Shown here piece after piece: positions 25,263 through 38,392 of a stretch of DNA of 64,000 bases; position 1 is the stretch's first letter; every line of letters begins with the position of its first letter. The DNA is from Porodaedalea pini (Eukaryota > Basidiomycota > Agaricomycetes > Hymenochaetales > Hymenochaetaceae). The position numbers and the translations under genes are program-made. Where the stretch lies: assembly GCA_002794775.1 (NCBI GenBank), contig NBAY01000005.1, positions 744,001 through 808,000 on the forward strand, given 5' to 3'. Under the pieces are notes generated by a model that worked only from the letters and a program-made list of their open reading frames with translations, had not been told where the DNA came from and searched no databases.

Positions 25263-28200
25263 ATGACCACAGACGGTGGCTTTTTTGGTGCCGCCTCCCT
25301 TGCGCCAGCCATCGACCCTAATGCTGAGAGCATCGACCTCTTTGCTCAAGCAATTGCTGGTCGCTTTAACAATTCAGACAAGGCCTTGCTTACTGCTCGT
25401 CTCTCTCCAACGCAGGCTCCGGGCCCCTCCATGCCTATTCACACATCCTCTCCTCAACCATCGCCAGCAGCGTCCCTCACCCGCATGTCCATCGGTCGGC
25501 TCAGTCCTCCTCACGAGTCAACCGTAGCCTCTTCTTCTGCATCGACTTCAGACTTTACCATGGCTACAGCTTCCACTCTGTCCGAGATCCTTCGCACTCC
25601 CCATGCTCTCGTCCTTGATATTCGTCCTCACTCTGCTTACTCTGTAGCCCGCTTACCCCATGCAATTTCTTTATCCGTTCCTTCGACGCTTCTCAAGCGT
25701 CCGGCATTTACCCTCCAGAAGCTCGCGGCCATGCTTCCATCCGCTGCCGCTCGCTCACGCTTCCGATCGTGGAGCAAGGCTTCTCGCATCCTCGTTTACG
25801 ATGCTGATTCTTCGACCCTCGCGGATGGATCCAATCTTCTAGGTCTCCTTCGCAAGTTCCGTGCGGCAGGGTTTTCGGGAGATGTGGCTTGGCTTCAGGG
25901 TGGCATCCAGTCATTGTGGAGGGACAACAGACACCTTGTGGAAGAAAATCCATTGTCTGATGATGAAGAGGATGTGGAGGCTCCGCAGGTCCTGCGTACT
26001 CGCAATCTTCCTCAGGCTGCGTTCCAGCAGTCTACGACCATCATCCGTTCATCGCCCAGTTCAGTGAATGTACCTTCAGACTCTCCTACGCAAGTCCCAC
26101 AGAGTACGCAATCGACCGGCGGAACTTCTGTGCGCCTCACGGCAGCAAATCCTTTCTATGATAATATTCGTCAAAATATGGAGCTCTCGCATGGAATTAC
26201 GGAGCGTATCCCCCTTCGTCTTTCTCCAACTATAGTCTCACGAGCAAAGGAGCTTCCTTTTGCTTGGCTGCGGAACATTGTTGCATCTGCCGGTCAGGAT
26301 GAAGGCACTGAGGCCCTAGCGAAGCAATTCTATCGCATTGAACTGGGCGAACAACGGAGGATGCAAGGAATCATGGCGCATCATTCGATGCAGAGTGGTG
26401 TGACAGATGTTTCGAAGGCAGACGAAGCGGCGAACGAAGTCAAGCAAGACGGCGAACTCTTCCCATTCAGTATAGTAGCGGGTGTTGAGAAAGGGACTAA
26501 GAATAGGTTCGTCTTTTTATAAGATTGTCCCTCAACGAGCTTCGGTATGACGGGTTATTTTCCTTCCTAGATATAGGAACATTTGGCCGTTTGAACACTC
26601 CCGCGTTCGTTTGAGGGCCCAAGAATACGACGACTATGTCAACGCATCTTTTGTGCAACCGTTGGGTACACGTCGGAAGTTCATAGCGACGCAAGGCCCG
26701 CTGCCATCGACGTTCTCTGATTTCTGGTCGTAAGTAGATATACCCTTCCATTCATATGGCTCTTACTCATAATTTCTCAGTGTTGTCTGGGAGCAAGACG
26801 TGCACCTTATTCTCATGCTAACAAAAGAATACGAAGGAGGAAGCGTCAAGTGTGCAAAATATTGGGCTGACGGGCAATATGGACCATGCCGTCTTAAGTG
26901 TATCAGTACGAGCGGGGCAGAAGAGGAAGAGGACCCGGGCGGCAGCGGTGTAGAAGGATCGGGCGGTGTATTTTTCAATGCACCGCCTAGAGAGGAATCG
27001 AATACCTCCCCTGCTGAGGATAAAGATAATAACTTCACCATCCGTCGCGTCTTCGAGCTCTCGCATTCTGCTCATCCAGAGTTGAAGCCTCGGACTGTCA
27101 TACAGCTGCAGTATCTTGGCTGGCCTGATATGGATGTTCCTGTCAATCCGCGAAGCCTGTTGCGTCTGATGTTCGAGGTCGATGATTTGATTGACCGAGG
27201 TCCCTCAAGGAATGGACTTTCTGGAGATTCGTCACCGGTACTTTTGCATTGTTCAGCGGGTGTGGGCCGCACCGGAGCCTTCATCATGATCAATGCTGTC
27301 CTCGATGGCGTGAGGCGAGAAATACGAAAACGAGTTATGTCGAAGAAAGGTATGCTCTTATCAGGTGGCGCGTCAGAAAATGGCAGCAGCGGAAGCGATG
27401 GAGAAGCTCAGAGCGATAGCGATAATGCGATGGACATCGACTCTACGTCTTCTGTTCGTAATCGCAGCGTTGTGTCATCTATACCCACGTCTACTTCGTT
27501 GCTTTCTGTACCGTCAAAAAGCACTACTGTTCCGCCTACGCCTCAACCGCCACCCACCTCGAAGGACTCCAAGTCACCCTTGGTCACTCAAACTCAGACC
27601 GGTCCAGTTGTAACCTTGCAGATGGGCGGTAACAAGTCTGGACGTCCTGACATTCATGTTCCGCTCGTACCGTCAAATGATGTGCCAGCCCAGCGTTACG
27701 CTCGGCCTTCTTCAACTAGTCCTTCCGTGGGGAACTTGAACTCACCCCCGGGTCCTATGAACTTCTTGTTTAGGCGGCGATTGTCAAGGCAGTTCGTGCA
27801 CAGACCTTTAACACCGGACTTTACGATTGCGGACGCGGACTCAATGTTCATGAGTCCTGGTCCGAATCCCGCGTTCGCAATGGACGTTGAACCCATACAA
27901 GTCCAGTCTCAGCAGGCTTCGAACAACAACAGTAGCTCGGGAGAAGGTAATGCTAGCAGTGGGGATAGGGTTTCGGGCTCTGTCAGCTCCGGGTCGGCAT
28001 CCGACGGGCGTTTTACTGGGTCGCTGCGGACGGCGTTTGCCAATATGTCATCTGCGGACGATATTCCGGGCTCGACAGAACGATTTGAGTCCGTCCATCT
28101 CAGGTCTCGATTCGGAAGTGGTGGCAGTGGAGAAGGAGCTGGTGGAAGTGCTTCGGAATCGAGTGCTAAATGCTCGAATGCTAGCGGAGGTAATGGCGGA

Positions 28201-29094
28201 GGTTACTCGTCTGCTTCATCTCTGGGATTAAGCAGTTTTGCTGGTATGGCCGTGACTTCGCCGGTGCCATCCCCTGGATATTCGTCTCCTGTATCTCCGC
28301 GTCCGCCTGTTCCGCTTGCAAGTCGACCACGGCATCGAAGTCCGAGGAAATTGCCAATGCAGAAGACGAGCCTTTTAGTGCCGAAACCCCTGCATTTAAC
28401 ACCTTCTATGCCTGAACTGACGGAGGACGTCGAAACAACCATACAGTCTACCTCAGGTTCACTTCCTAGCCTCAAAGAGACACACGGATCAAACGCGTCA
28501 GTCCGTTCAAACACGTCTTCTTCATCCTCTTCCATTTCATCCTCGACGGATACTCATTCTTCTCTACGTTCATCTTTTTCTTCGGGCCATACTACGGAAA
28601 CGAATGATACGCCTCTTTCTACGCACAGGCCATCGAGATCGCCATCTGCCGAGAAAGAAAGCGGGAAAGTCCATGATCAGAATGTGTTCGATTATCCGTC
28701 ACCGAGACTTTTGCACGGTGACGACTCCCCTCCTCTCCTTTCCTCTCTAGAAGAGCCTCTGAGGCAAATTCTGGAGGATATGCGCGAACAGAGAATGAGT
28801 CTCTGTCAGAGCCTGCGGCAATACGTATTCGTCCACAATGCGATCATAGAAGGTGCTTTGATTATTGCGGACGAGGAACGTAAGCGCCTGGGTTTGGAAG
28901 GGTTCGAGTCGTTTGACTTAGATTCGTCGCTGCATTCCACTGGGTCGCCGAGAATCCAAATGACAGGGAAACGAGGAGCCAGTCCGACGGAGCTAACAAA
29001 GAAAGACATGAAAGGCGAGGTAGCCTTGGCGAAACGGCCGAGTGTCAAACGAGGCAAGAGTACGAGCAGTGGAGAATCGGCCAATTCTACTTGA
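25263..29094 (+). CDS. Rhodanese-domain protein tyrosine phosphatase (Pyp1/Pyp2-like)
   Basis: Three exons (25263-26506, 26571-26729, 26781-29094) encode about 1,238 residues. The N-terminal rhodanese/Cdc25-like domain is around residues 95-230 (ALVLDIRPHSAYSVARLPHA, LLRKFRAAGFSGDVAWLQGG); its active-site loop reads ILVYDADS with no cysteine, so it is a non-catalytic MAPK-docking type. The phosphatase domain has [39 protein letters not shown], the loop WPDMDVP and the P-loop HCSAGVGRTG (about 27247-27276). A Ser/Pro-rich insertion of about 500 residues then interrupts the domain before its last helices (EQRMSLCQSLRQYVFVHNAI). In S. pombe, Pyp1/Pyp2 inactivate stress MAP kinases; a like role is inferred here. 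Confidence 0.9.
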
Positions 29095-29565
29095 CTTTTA
29101 CAGTGACTTTTTTTGTTAACTCATGTTTTGTACTAGTCTTGTACTTATGCAGCATTTCTCCTCGTTTGCTTTCGTATGATCCATGCATTCCTACCTTTTC
29201 ATATAATATTGCCATCTGCATCGCCTTATTCTACATATGGTCGGCCGATTCACACTTACAAACACAGACACTAATAATAATATTGTATTATTGTATCGCG
29301 CACATTGACAAGCAAGACGAACAATATTTATAAATAGACCTACATTTCGATCGCGTCAAGTATATAATCAAGACATCGTGCATAAATGTATGTAAGACTT
29401 CTATTACTTACGTTCGAGCGTGTTCATGAAAAGAATCGTGGCATTGAGGTAGCAAGAAATATTTGAATAAAACATCACTGAGCAATTACTGGTGCGCATA
29501 ACAACGGAGGGATATTCTGTCGGTGGCGATAGGACAAAGCCAAACTGCCGCGCACAGGTCGCATC
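29095..29565. other. Convergent intergenic region, AT-rich
   Basis: 3' flanks of the phosphatase gene (plus) and KU80 (minus). AT-rich with many short AATAAT/TATTAT runs, as expected for fungal 3' ends. No gene is seen. Confidence 0.6.
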
Positions 29566-32500
29566 TTACTGGTGTCTAACGAGTATAGAGTGTATGGTAG
29601 TCTGACTCTGACGTACCAGACATGATTTCTGCAGGTCGTCCAGAGTTTCAAGCTTTTAGGAACTGAAGAGGGCTTGTCAGAAGTCATGGTTACGATGTGA
29701 GGAGGGAACTCACTTTCTTGGCCTCGTCGTCCGAGACACTGGTAGACTGGCCTCCTGATTCACTCGCCTCGGATTCACTGATAAGACTTAATTTGATCCC
29801 AACGTCACAGACTTCCTCCCAGAAGGGTCTGTTGTTGACCCTTGCCGATGAAAGACAGTTTTCCTTGAGAGCTCTCAGGAATCTACGAGATATCAGCGAC
29901 GACCAGAAATCTCAAAAGGATCATAGTCAACTTACGAGTTCCAGGTATCTATGTGGCCTTTCTGTGTGGTTGTCAGCACGAAACTGATGCAGAGTGTAAC
30001 GCAGAGCACTGACTTTCAAGCATGTCGATCGCATCTCCTGCATACACGCAAGCATTTCCTCGTGCCGTCTCCTGGCAAATGGTTTGGACAATATGTCTTT
30101 AATAACAGAAGCGAGTTCGTTTACTGCCTTCACAACTAAACTGCCGTCTTCAATGCTCCTCTTGAAATCGGCAAGTGGGTGTGCTATGCCAATGACGCGA
30201 CCCGCCTCCGGCCCCTCGTCGAAGTCCATGACTTGGCTCTGGTTCCCACTAACATTTGCAATGGAAAGCGGAGGCGTAGGCAATCTGGCAGTATTACTTG
30301 CGTGACCCCGCGCTGCTGATACTTCTTCACCTGATTCTGGTTCCGTCTCACTGTCGACATCCATCTTATCAGCCTTTTCCGCCATCGGTTTGTCGTTGCC
30401 ATTAGTGTTACGTTCCTTTTCTTCCTTTATTTGTATCTGGGAAGCAGATTTAGATGAGACACGCCTGATAGGCTTGTCAAGGAGAAGAAGCTCTTCATCA
30501 TCGTCCTCAGCTCGCACATGTCCGTCTTTCCGTTGGCGTGCGATTCGTTTTGGCACTATGGATTATCTTAGAACGAGTCGATGAAGTGACTGATAATGCA
30601 ATAGTTCGTACCTTGCCTAACCTTGAACGCTCTTTTACATTCTTCAACAGCGGAGTGCGCTCGCTTGAGCACGCGACGTGGAGGCTCAAGATATTTTACG
30701 ACATCCTCGTGAGGCGGAGGCAGTGGGTTCGAGTGGAGATCTGTCACAGTGGCAGCGTGGAAGAGAGCCTGTTTGATACGATGTACTGCTGGGTTATACG
30801 AAAGACGTGGGTCAAACCATGGCAAGCGCTCCCTTTTTAGCCTAGTTAGCGTACAAGCATCCACCAAAAGGAAAGGAGGGTATTTAATAATGATGGCTTA
30901 CCCGGAATCATCCTTCTCGCCAGCGTGCATGAGGTCCATAGCATCGACAAAATGGTCCATTGCCTCCATTTGGTCATTCGTAGGAATGAACGGGTGATTT
31001 TTAATCGACTCGCCCTTCTTCGACACAAGGTTGTCGAGTGACGGGAACGTATACCGACGCACGTCATCGGCGAAGGGCATCTGCATCCAGAGGAAGCAGT
31101 CAACTTTCTCGAGCTCGCGTGGAACAAGAAGTCCCATCTTGGGGTCCATCTCGTCGCGAGAGACCCAACGTGCGATCGCAACAACCTTGCGTGCAAGCAT
31201 GGCTTGGACAATGGAAGAAAACGCTACTTGGGTTTCACCCGAAGAGGGATCCGCCCAGACATATTGTACTTCACCCATTGCCAGCTCACGACGTACCTGT
31301 GCCAGACAAGCTGTAAATGAAAGAGAAAAAAAAAGTGAAGAGACAGTACATGACATACCAAGTGATCCGGAAAGAACCCGCAGACATCCATGCCTTTGCG
31401 AGTGCTTAGACGTGGAAACTGGCCATCCGGACAGGGCGCATAAGAGGCGCCGTATTTGAACCCTTTTATAAGCTGGTCCTTGTCGACTTTCTCTGCTGTA
31501 GTTTCATCGACGTCTTCTTTTGGTTCATCTTCACCCTCGTGATTCCCTGTACTGACAAGGTACTCCGTCTGCATGTTCAGCTGTGCGTAGACATCTCTGC
31601 GCTTCTCGTCATCGCCCGCATCCGAATCTTGAGTGGCTTGCTCTTCGCCGGTTTCGGACAGAACACGCTTCGCAAATTTCTTCATGTTCGCTGGCCGTAC
31701 GACGGCTGTACACTTGCTCATCTTGACTGGTAATTCGACAGCTTCATCCGGCCGCGTGTCGATGTCTCCGAGACGCAGTATTGTGCCCAAGAGCGCTGAT
31801 TTGGTAACCTTTACGTCGGGACGGCAGCATTCAAGTAGCGCGTAGGCAGCAGTACCGATCATTCCCAGGTCGTCCTTCAACGATGACACGAACCTATGGA
31901 AAAATTTCTCGTTTTCAAACTAAAGCGGCAGCAATAAAGAGTCAAAAGCAAAAATCTTGCAGTAAGCAAGAGCCTCGGACCTTCACGACCGATTTATCTT
32001 CTTCCTTATAACCGAATTGCTCGTCATCGAAATCAATGCCACTGAGAAATGCTGCTGTCAAGATTGAAGCGCTGGATTTTTGACTCAGAACGGCTCACAT
32101 TATCGTAGTGGCGATCTGAAGATTATTGATTTTACTGACGGTCAACTCCCAGTCCTCGATTTCTATGGGATTCTCGCCATCGGTTAGAACAACTAGTTTG
32201 CGAGTCCACGATTTCTTCTTTAACAGATATCTGTCTTGCGTTTCAACAGCGACAATAATTGCATCGACAGCTGGAGTACCTAGATTAGTAATTTATTTAT
32301 GAGTACAGGCTAGTACTTACGATCTCCTATTTCGGTAGAAGGCTGGAGGGCTTGCAGCTTCGCGAGAGTTCCAGCGTTTGGCTGAGCGATGGGTATGAAC
32401 TCCGAAACATGGTCATAGCCGCCGTTCGAATCATTAATAACGTTGTTCGTTTCTAGAGGAAATTTGTTAAAAAGGCTCCTGAAAGAATTAGGCGGTCCTA

Positions 32501-32844
32501 AGCACCTTCTGTCCCAAAGAGAATAACACCGCACTGTTCTGTCTTTCGCCCATGAAATATCTCCGCATAGAGTCAGCAGCCAGAGAGCAAAAGCTTCAGT
32601 GAGAAAGCCATACCATCTCCTGTATTTTAAGCAGTACATATTGCAATGACCAAGCCAGGTTTGTCATCTCAACTGTGCGCGATTCACCATCCTGGCTGTC
32701 TGATACCTCGACGGAACGCAGCTTGCCCATCGACGGTGAGACATCGATGCAGAACATGGTCACAGTGTACTATTACGAAAATGATTAAAATGATACTGAA
32801 AGAAAGGAAAGAAGGGCACTCGCCCCAGCACGCTCTGCTGGCAT
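29566..32844 (-). CDS. KU80: Ku80, ATP-dependent DNA helicase II subunit 2
   Basis: DNA-end-binding subunit that, with Ku70, starts non-homologous end joining and protects telomeres. Minus strand, more than ten exons. Exon 1 is MPAERAG, joined to YTVTMFCIDVSPSMG through what must be a GC-AG intron (donor at 32823). The vWA-like domain follows (KLVVLTDGENPIEIEDWEL), then the Ku core beta-barrel (YGASYAPCPDGQFPRLSTRK, MDVCGFFPDHLV, VADD-like segment WMQMPFADDVRRYTFPSL). The Ku C-terminal arm has WFDPRLSYNPAVHRIKQALF. The tail domain includes FKRSIEDGSLVVKAVNELAS and NRPFWEEVCDVGIKLSLISE. The last few codons and the stop near 29566 are uncertain. It is divergent from the SNF2/STH1 gene with about 330 bp between starts. 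Confidence 0.92.
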
Positions 32845-33175
32845 GATGGCAGAGCAAGGGATGGAGGGATGGCAAGGCTAACTTTTGAGGTCTGGAAGCG
32901 AGTCAAGACTCAAGACGCGTCCGAAACCACATAAAAACTTGACGCGTCGCGCGGTCACGGATGTCACAATGATGCGCCACAAGTGTGGGAACATTAAGTG
33001 GCAAATTGCGTGGATAGGGGTTGTGTTGTTTGTTTGCAAGCAGCTGAGTTCGACGCGCGCAACGACCCGCGTTTACATCCATTTCCGCCGATTTACCTGA
33101 CACGCGTCTCGCCCGCTCCCATCCCGACGCCTGCCCACCCCGCGCTGCCGTCTCCGGCAACGTCTCTGGAAGACA
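32845..33175. promoter_or_regulatory. Bidirectional promoter region KU80 / SNF2-STH1
   Basis: 331 bp between divergent start codons, with GC-rich segments and ACGCGT/GACGCGTC runs (about 32910-32945 and 33100) resembling MCB-type cell-cycle elements. That reading is inference from motif shape only. Confidence 0.4.
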
Positions 33176-36100
33176 ATGGCGTCGCCCGCACCCCCATCAT
33201 TTGGCCACACGTCTCCTCCCAACGGCGTCGGCCCTCATACAAATGGCGTGGCCAACATGACTGCGCAAAGGTCGATGCCGCCAATCACGCGAGAGCGGGT
33301 CACTACAGTCCTTCAGGTGCGCCGTCCCTCTTTTCCGTTCATATCATCCCCGGCTCATAGTTATTCGTAGCGAATTGACTTTCTTCGCTCCAATGGTTTC
33401 ACGGTCGAGACCAGTTCAGAGCTTGAACGGCTAACTCGGTTCATAGCTCAAATCAAGAGTGCACAAATGCAGCCTGCTATGAGTACGTTTTTGGCTCATG
33501 TTCTGTTTCAAAAGGCTTTGCCTAAATGTCGCCAAACAGACCATTCCACACCTGCCACCCAGGTTCAGCCTCCGATGGTAAACGGGTTTTCTCCGCATTT
33601 GAACGGCGTCGCAAGCCCGCATCCACTCGCCGCAGGCCCCGTTCCTGCACATGCCTTCCCCCCGTCGCCTCAGTCTCCAGTTTCATTCACCGAAGACCAG
33701 GTCGCTGCTCTACGTACTCAAATTCACGCCTTTCGATCAATTCAGCGAGGTACACCCATTCCCGAACATATCCAGAATGCTTTTCTTCCGCAGAACGGTG
33801 CCATCCCGGCTCTGGAAAAGTCCCTTCACGGGCCAGATGTGCCTGCGCGTATTGTCGATGCCACTGTGAAGATCAACGGTACGCCCGGTGAGCAACCTGC
33901 GTCTGCCACTCCAGATACAACCGGGTTGGACGAGAAGTCAGCGGTGAAATCGGAGGAACAAGAGGTGGATGTAGACCTGCCGTTGGGCTCCTTCCTCGAG
34001 GATGACGTAAAATCAGCAATATATCCTTACAACTCGTACACCCACCCGTTCACCCATCTTAAGCGCCCAGAGAATCTGACGCCAGCTATGGCGCAAATGT
34101 GGGCGACACGTCTTCAACGTCTTCTTGTCCCGTCAATAATGCCCGCTGGATTGGACCCTCATCAGATCATAGCAGAGCGGAATCGTTTCATAGACGCCCG
34201 GATTGAACAGCGCATCCGCGAACTATCTGCTATGCCAGTTACTATGGGTGATGGTGGACTTGATTCAATTACGTTCTCCACATCAGATGCAAACAAGGAG
34301 AACGACGATACGCAGCAGAACGCGATCACTCTCGATTCTATCCCACCTCCGAGCAAATCAATGCAGCTAGCACCGAACGCTCACGGTAAGCTGCGAGCTG
34401 TCATTGAACTCAAAGCGCTTCGCGTACGAGATAAACAGCGCGTCCTTCGCGCGCAAGTCGTCGAGCGCCTCACACATGGCACACTGCTCCCACTAGACCG
34501 CAAGGACTTCCGCCGTCCTCGTCGGCCAACGTTGCGTGACGCTCGCATGACAGAGAGTCTGGAGCGGAAACAACGCGCAGATCGCGAGCGTCGAGTGAAG
34601 CAAAAGCACCTTGAACAGCTTACGGTTATTTGCAATCATGGACGGGATATGGTTGCTGCAAACCGCGCGCATCAAGATCGTGCACTGAAGTTGGGTCGGG
34701 CGGTCCAAAGCCTGCATGCGTTTACAGAGAAGGAAGAAGCGAAGCGTATTGAGAGGATATCGAAGGAACGTCTCAAAGCGCTGAAAGCCGACGATGAGGA
34801 GGCATATATGAAACTTATTGACACCGCAAAGGACACACGGATCACGCACTTGCTGCGTCAGACCGACTCCTACCTCGACTCTCTCGCCCAAGCTGTTGTT
34901 GCCCAGCAGAACGACGAAGTCCACATTGATTCATACATTGCCCCTTTCCAGCAGGAAGACGGTCCTGCAGATGAGACGATGTTTGGCGCTCAGAAGGTTG
35001 TCGACCCCGATGAAAAGACGAAGATTGATTACTACGCCGTTGCGCATAAGATCACGGAGAAGGTCTCGAAGCAGCCGAATATTCTCGTGGGTGGCAGTTT
35101 GAAGGAGTACCAACTCAAGGGCCTTCAATGGATGGTCAGCCTGTATAACAACAGGTTGAACGGCATCCTTGCCGACGAAATGGTTCATTCTTCATATTCA
35201 ATACAAAAATTGTTGACTAAGTCCATCAATTATCCAGGGTCTCGGCAAGACTATCCAAACAATCTCCTTGATCACCTTTCTTATTGAAGTCAAGCGGCAG
35301 CGTGGTCCATATCTCGTCATCGTCCCCCTCTCGACAATGACAAACTGGACCGCTGAATTTGCGAAGTGGGCGCCGTCCGTTCGCACAATTTCCTACAAGG
35401 GTAATCCTGCCCAGCGTCGGGCCTTGCAGAACGAGATTCGAATGGGCCAGTTCCAGGTTCTTCTTACGACGTATGAGTACATCATCAAGGACAGGCCCAT
35501 ATTGAGTAAAATGAAATGGGTTCACATGATCATCGGTGTGTTTTGCTCTGTTACTATTATGCAATACATGGCTGATTACATCGATAGATGAGGGGCATCG
35601 TATGAAAAATACGCAGAGCAAGCTTTCTCAGACGCTCTCCCAGTATTATCACTCTCGCTATCGTCTGATCCTCACCGGTACTCCTCTTCAGAATAATCTG
35701 CCTGAGTTGTGGGCCCTCCTCAATTTTGTTTTGCCCAAGATTTTCAACTCTGTCAAGTCCTTCGATGAGTGGTTCAATACACCTTTCGCAAACTCTGGGA
35801 CCTCAGACAAGATTGAGCTGAACGAAGAAGAAGCTCTGCTCATCATCAGACGTCTGCACAAGGTGCTCCGACCTTTCTTGCTGCGTCGTTTGAAAAAGGA
35901 TGTGGAGTCGGAGCTGCCCGACAAGGTTGAGAAGATCATCAAGGTCCGGATGAGCGCGCTGCAATCCCAACTGTACAAGCAGATGAAGAAGTACAAGATG
36001 ATTGCGGATGGAAAGGACGTGAAAGGGTATGTTATCCGATGTCCACGGTTTTCTCATCACTCACTTCGAATCTCTAGAAAGCAGAGTAGTGGTGTGAAGG

Positions 36101-38233
36101 GACTGAGTAACGAGCTCATGCAACTTCGAAAGATCTGCCAGCATCCCTACTTATTTGATAGTGTGGAGGATAAGATCAGTCCAAGCGGCATGATCGACGA
36201 TAGCATCTATCGCGTTGCCGGCAAGTTCGAGCTTCTCGTTCGAGTTCTGCCAAAATTCTTCGCTACTGGTCACAGGGTTAGGGCCTTTCTATTTTAAGGG
36301 ATGACTTTACTCACTATCAAGGCGGAAATACAGGTTCTCATCTTCTTCCAGATGACTAAGGTCATGGATATCATGGAGGACTTCATGAAGTCGCAAGGGT
36401 GGCAGTACCTTCGGCTAGATGGCGGAACGAAGACAGAGGAACGCGCATCACATGTCCAGGTTTTTAACGCTAAAGATTCACCTATCCAAGTCTTCATATT
36501 GTCTACGAGGGCGGGTGGTCTTGGCTTGAACCTGCAATCTGCCGATACCGTCATCATGTGTGTCTTGACTTCATTATGATCCCTCGCTATCTGCTTACTC
36601 ATTATCTGTAGCTTTGATTCTGACTGGAATCCTCATGCCGACCTTCAGGCACAGGACCGTGCCCATCGTATCGGTCAAACGAAGGCCGTGCGCATTTTAC
36701 GGTTCATTACGGAGAAAAGCGTTGAAGAGGCTATGTATGCGCGGGCCCGTTACAAGCTAGATATCGACGATAAGGTCATCCAAGCGGGTCGCTTCGATAA
36801 TAAGTCGACACAAGAAGAGCAGGAGGAGTTTTTGGTATGTGTATTTGGTTTTATATGTCACCAATGTCTCATTTAATTTGTTTCATCATATATAGAGATC
36901 TATCCTTGAAGCTGATCAAGAAGAGGATAATGAGGAGTCGGGTGACATGAACGATGACGAAATCAACGAAGTCATCGCGCGTGATGAGAAGGAGGTCGAA
37001 GTCTTCAAGGACATGGACATCCAGCGACTACGTGATCAGAAGAACAACTGGCAGCTCGCTGGGCGCCATGGGCCTCCTCCACAGCCTCTTATGCAACTGG
37101 AGGAATTACCAGAATGCTACCGTAATGATGACTACTTCGAGGCGGTCGCTATGGAAGAGGAGATAGAAGGTCGCGGCCAGAGACGTCGGACCGTCGTGAG
37201 CTATAATGACGGTCTATCAGACGACGCTTGGGCGATGGTATGTTTTCCCATCCCAGCCCTTTAATACTTTCTGGTTAATCTTTATTTTAGGCGCTCGAAG
37301 GCGAAGAAGACATTCAGGATGTCATCGAGAAGTCCCGCGAGAAGGCTCAACGGCGAGGTGCAAGCAAGCTTCTTCGTGAGAGCGACGGCCAGTCATCGAG
37401 GAATTCACCGGCAATCGAGGACGCTCGCGGTCGCAAGAAAAAGGGTCGTCCGCCTAAGAATGTTGAAGTCGACTATGATCCATCTCCAATCTCCAACGGC
37501 AAAAGGAAGCGGTCTGGGAAGCCAGTCTCAGTCACTCCCTCAATAGTTGACGAGGACGACGATTCGCGAGATGCGGTGCGATTTTAATTCAAATCTGCTG
37601 CTAAACTCCGTGGCTCATGTTGGACATTCAGAAACGACGCAAGGTTAAAACTGTAGATGTGCCAAGCTCTGTGCGAGAGCGCATGAAGAAAGTCTTCAAC
37701 GAGTGCTATCGTGCTGTACAAGTCTGCGAGGATCCTGATACCGGGAGACGAAGATGGGAGCTATTCAAAGAGCCCCCGGACAAGAGGGTATGGACTGCTA
37801 GTGCTATGTAGTCTTGGTGACTATATTTACTCCTTTGAACCAGGATTATCCGGATTATTATCAAATGATCGCTCAACCAATCGCTATGTCTCATCTCCGG
37901 AAGCGAGCGCAGACAAACTACTATAAAGACGTACAACAGTACCGCGACGAATGGCGACTTTTGTTTAACAACGCGCGGACATACAACGTCGAGGGGTCGT
38001 TAGTCTACATCGATGCGGACGAGATGGAGAAGGTCTTCAACGACGTCTTTAATCGGATGACACTGAACTCAGGACTACCTGGAGCTGATGTCATAGAGAA
38101 TGGCACCTCGATGCAGGGTCTGGCTGACGAGGATGATAAGCCTATTCCTGCACGTCGAAGTCTCGTTAGGACGAGTTCGAAACAAATCCTCAGCGATGAG
38201 GATGATTACCTTACTCCCAGTGAGGATGACTGA
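33176..38233 (+). CDS. SNF2-family chromatin remodelling ATPase (SNF2/STH1, SWI/SNF-RSC type)
   Basis: Catalytic subunit of a SWI/SNF or RSC complex. The start is [17 protein letters not shown]. Domains in order: QLQ-like ([20 protein letters not shown]); HSA region with basic helices ([39 protein letters not shown]); post-HSA; ATPase lobe 1 with [39 protein letters not shown] and [19 protein letters not shown]; lobe 2 with [35 protein letters not shown] and [11 protein letters not shown]; the SnAC region ([19 protein letters not shown], then [17 protein letters not shown]); an AT-hook-like KKKGRPPK; and a C-terminal bromodomain ([38 protein letters not shown]). The acidic tail ends LTPSEDD. 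About ten introns are present. Whether it is the SNF2 or the STH1 orthologue cannot be told from sequence alone. Confidence 0.93.
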
Positions 38234-38392
38234 TGATTTCTCATTATGCTCGCGCTTTCCTACTTTGTATCATTTCTCTTGTAGCTTAGCTCGCTGTGAT
38301 TAGACCTACTGTTTAGTTTATAAAATGATTTTATATTGAAACGCATGTATACCGATCCTTGGTTCAGATATATATGGTGTTACAGACATGAT

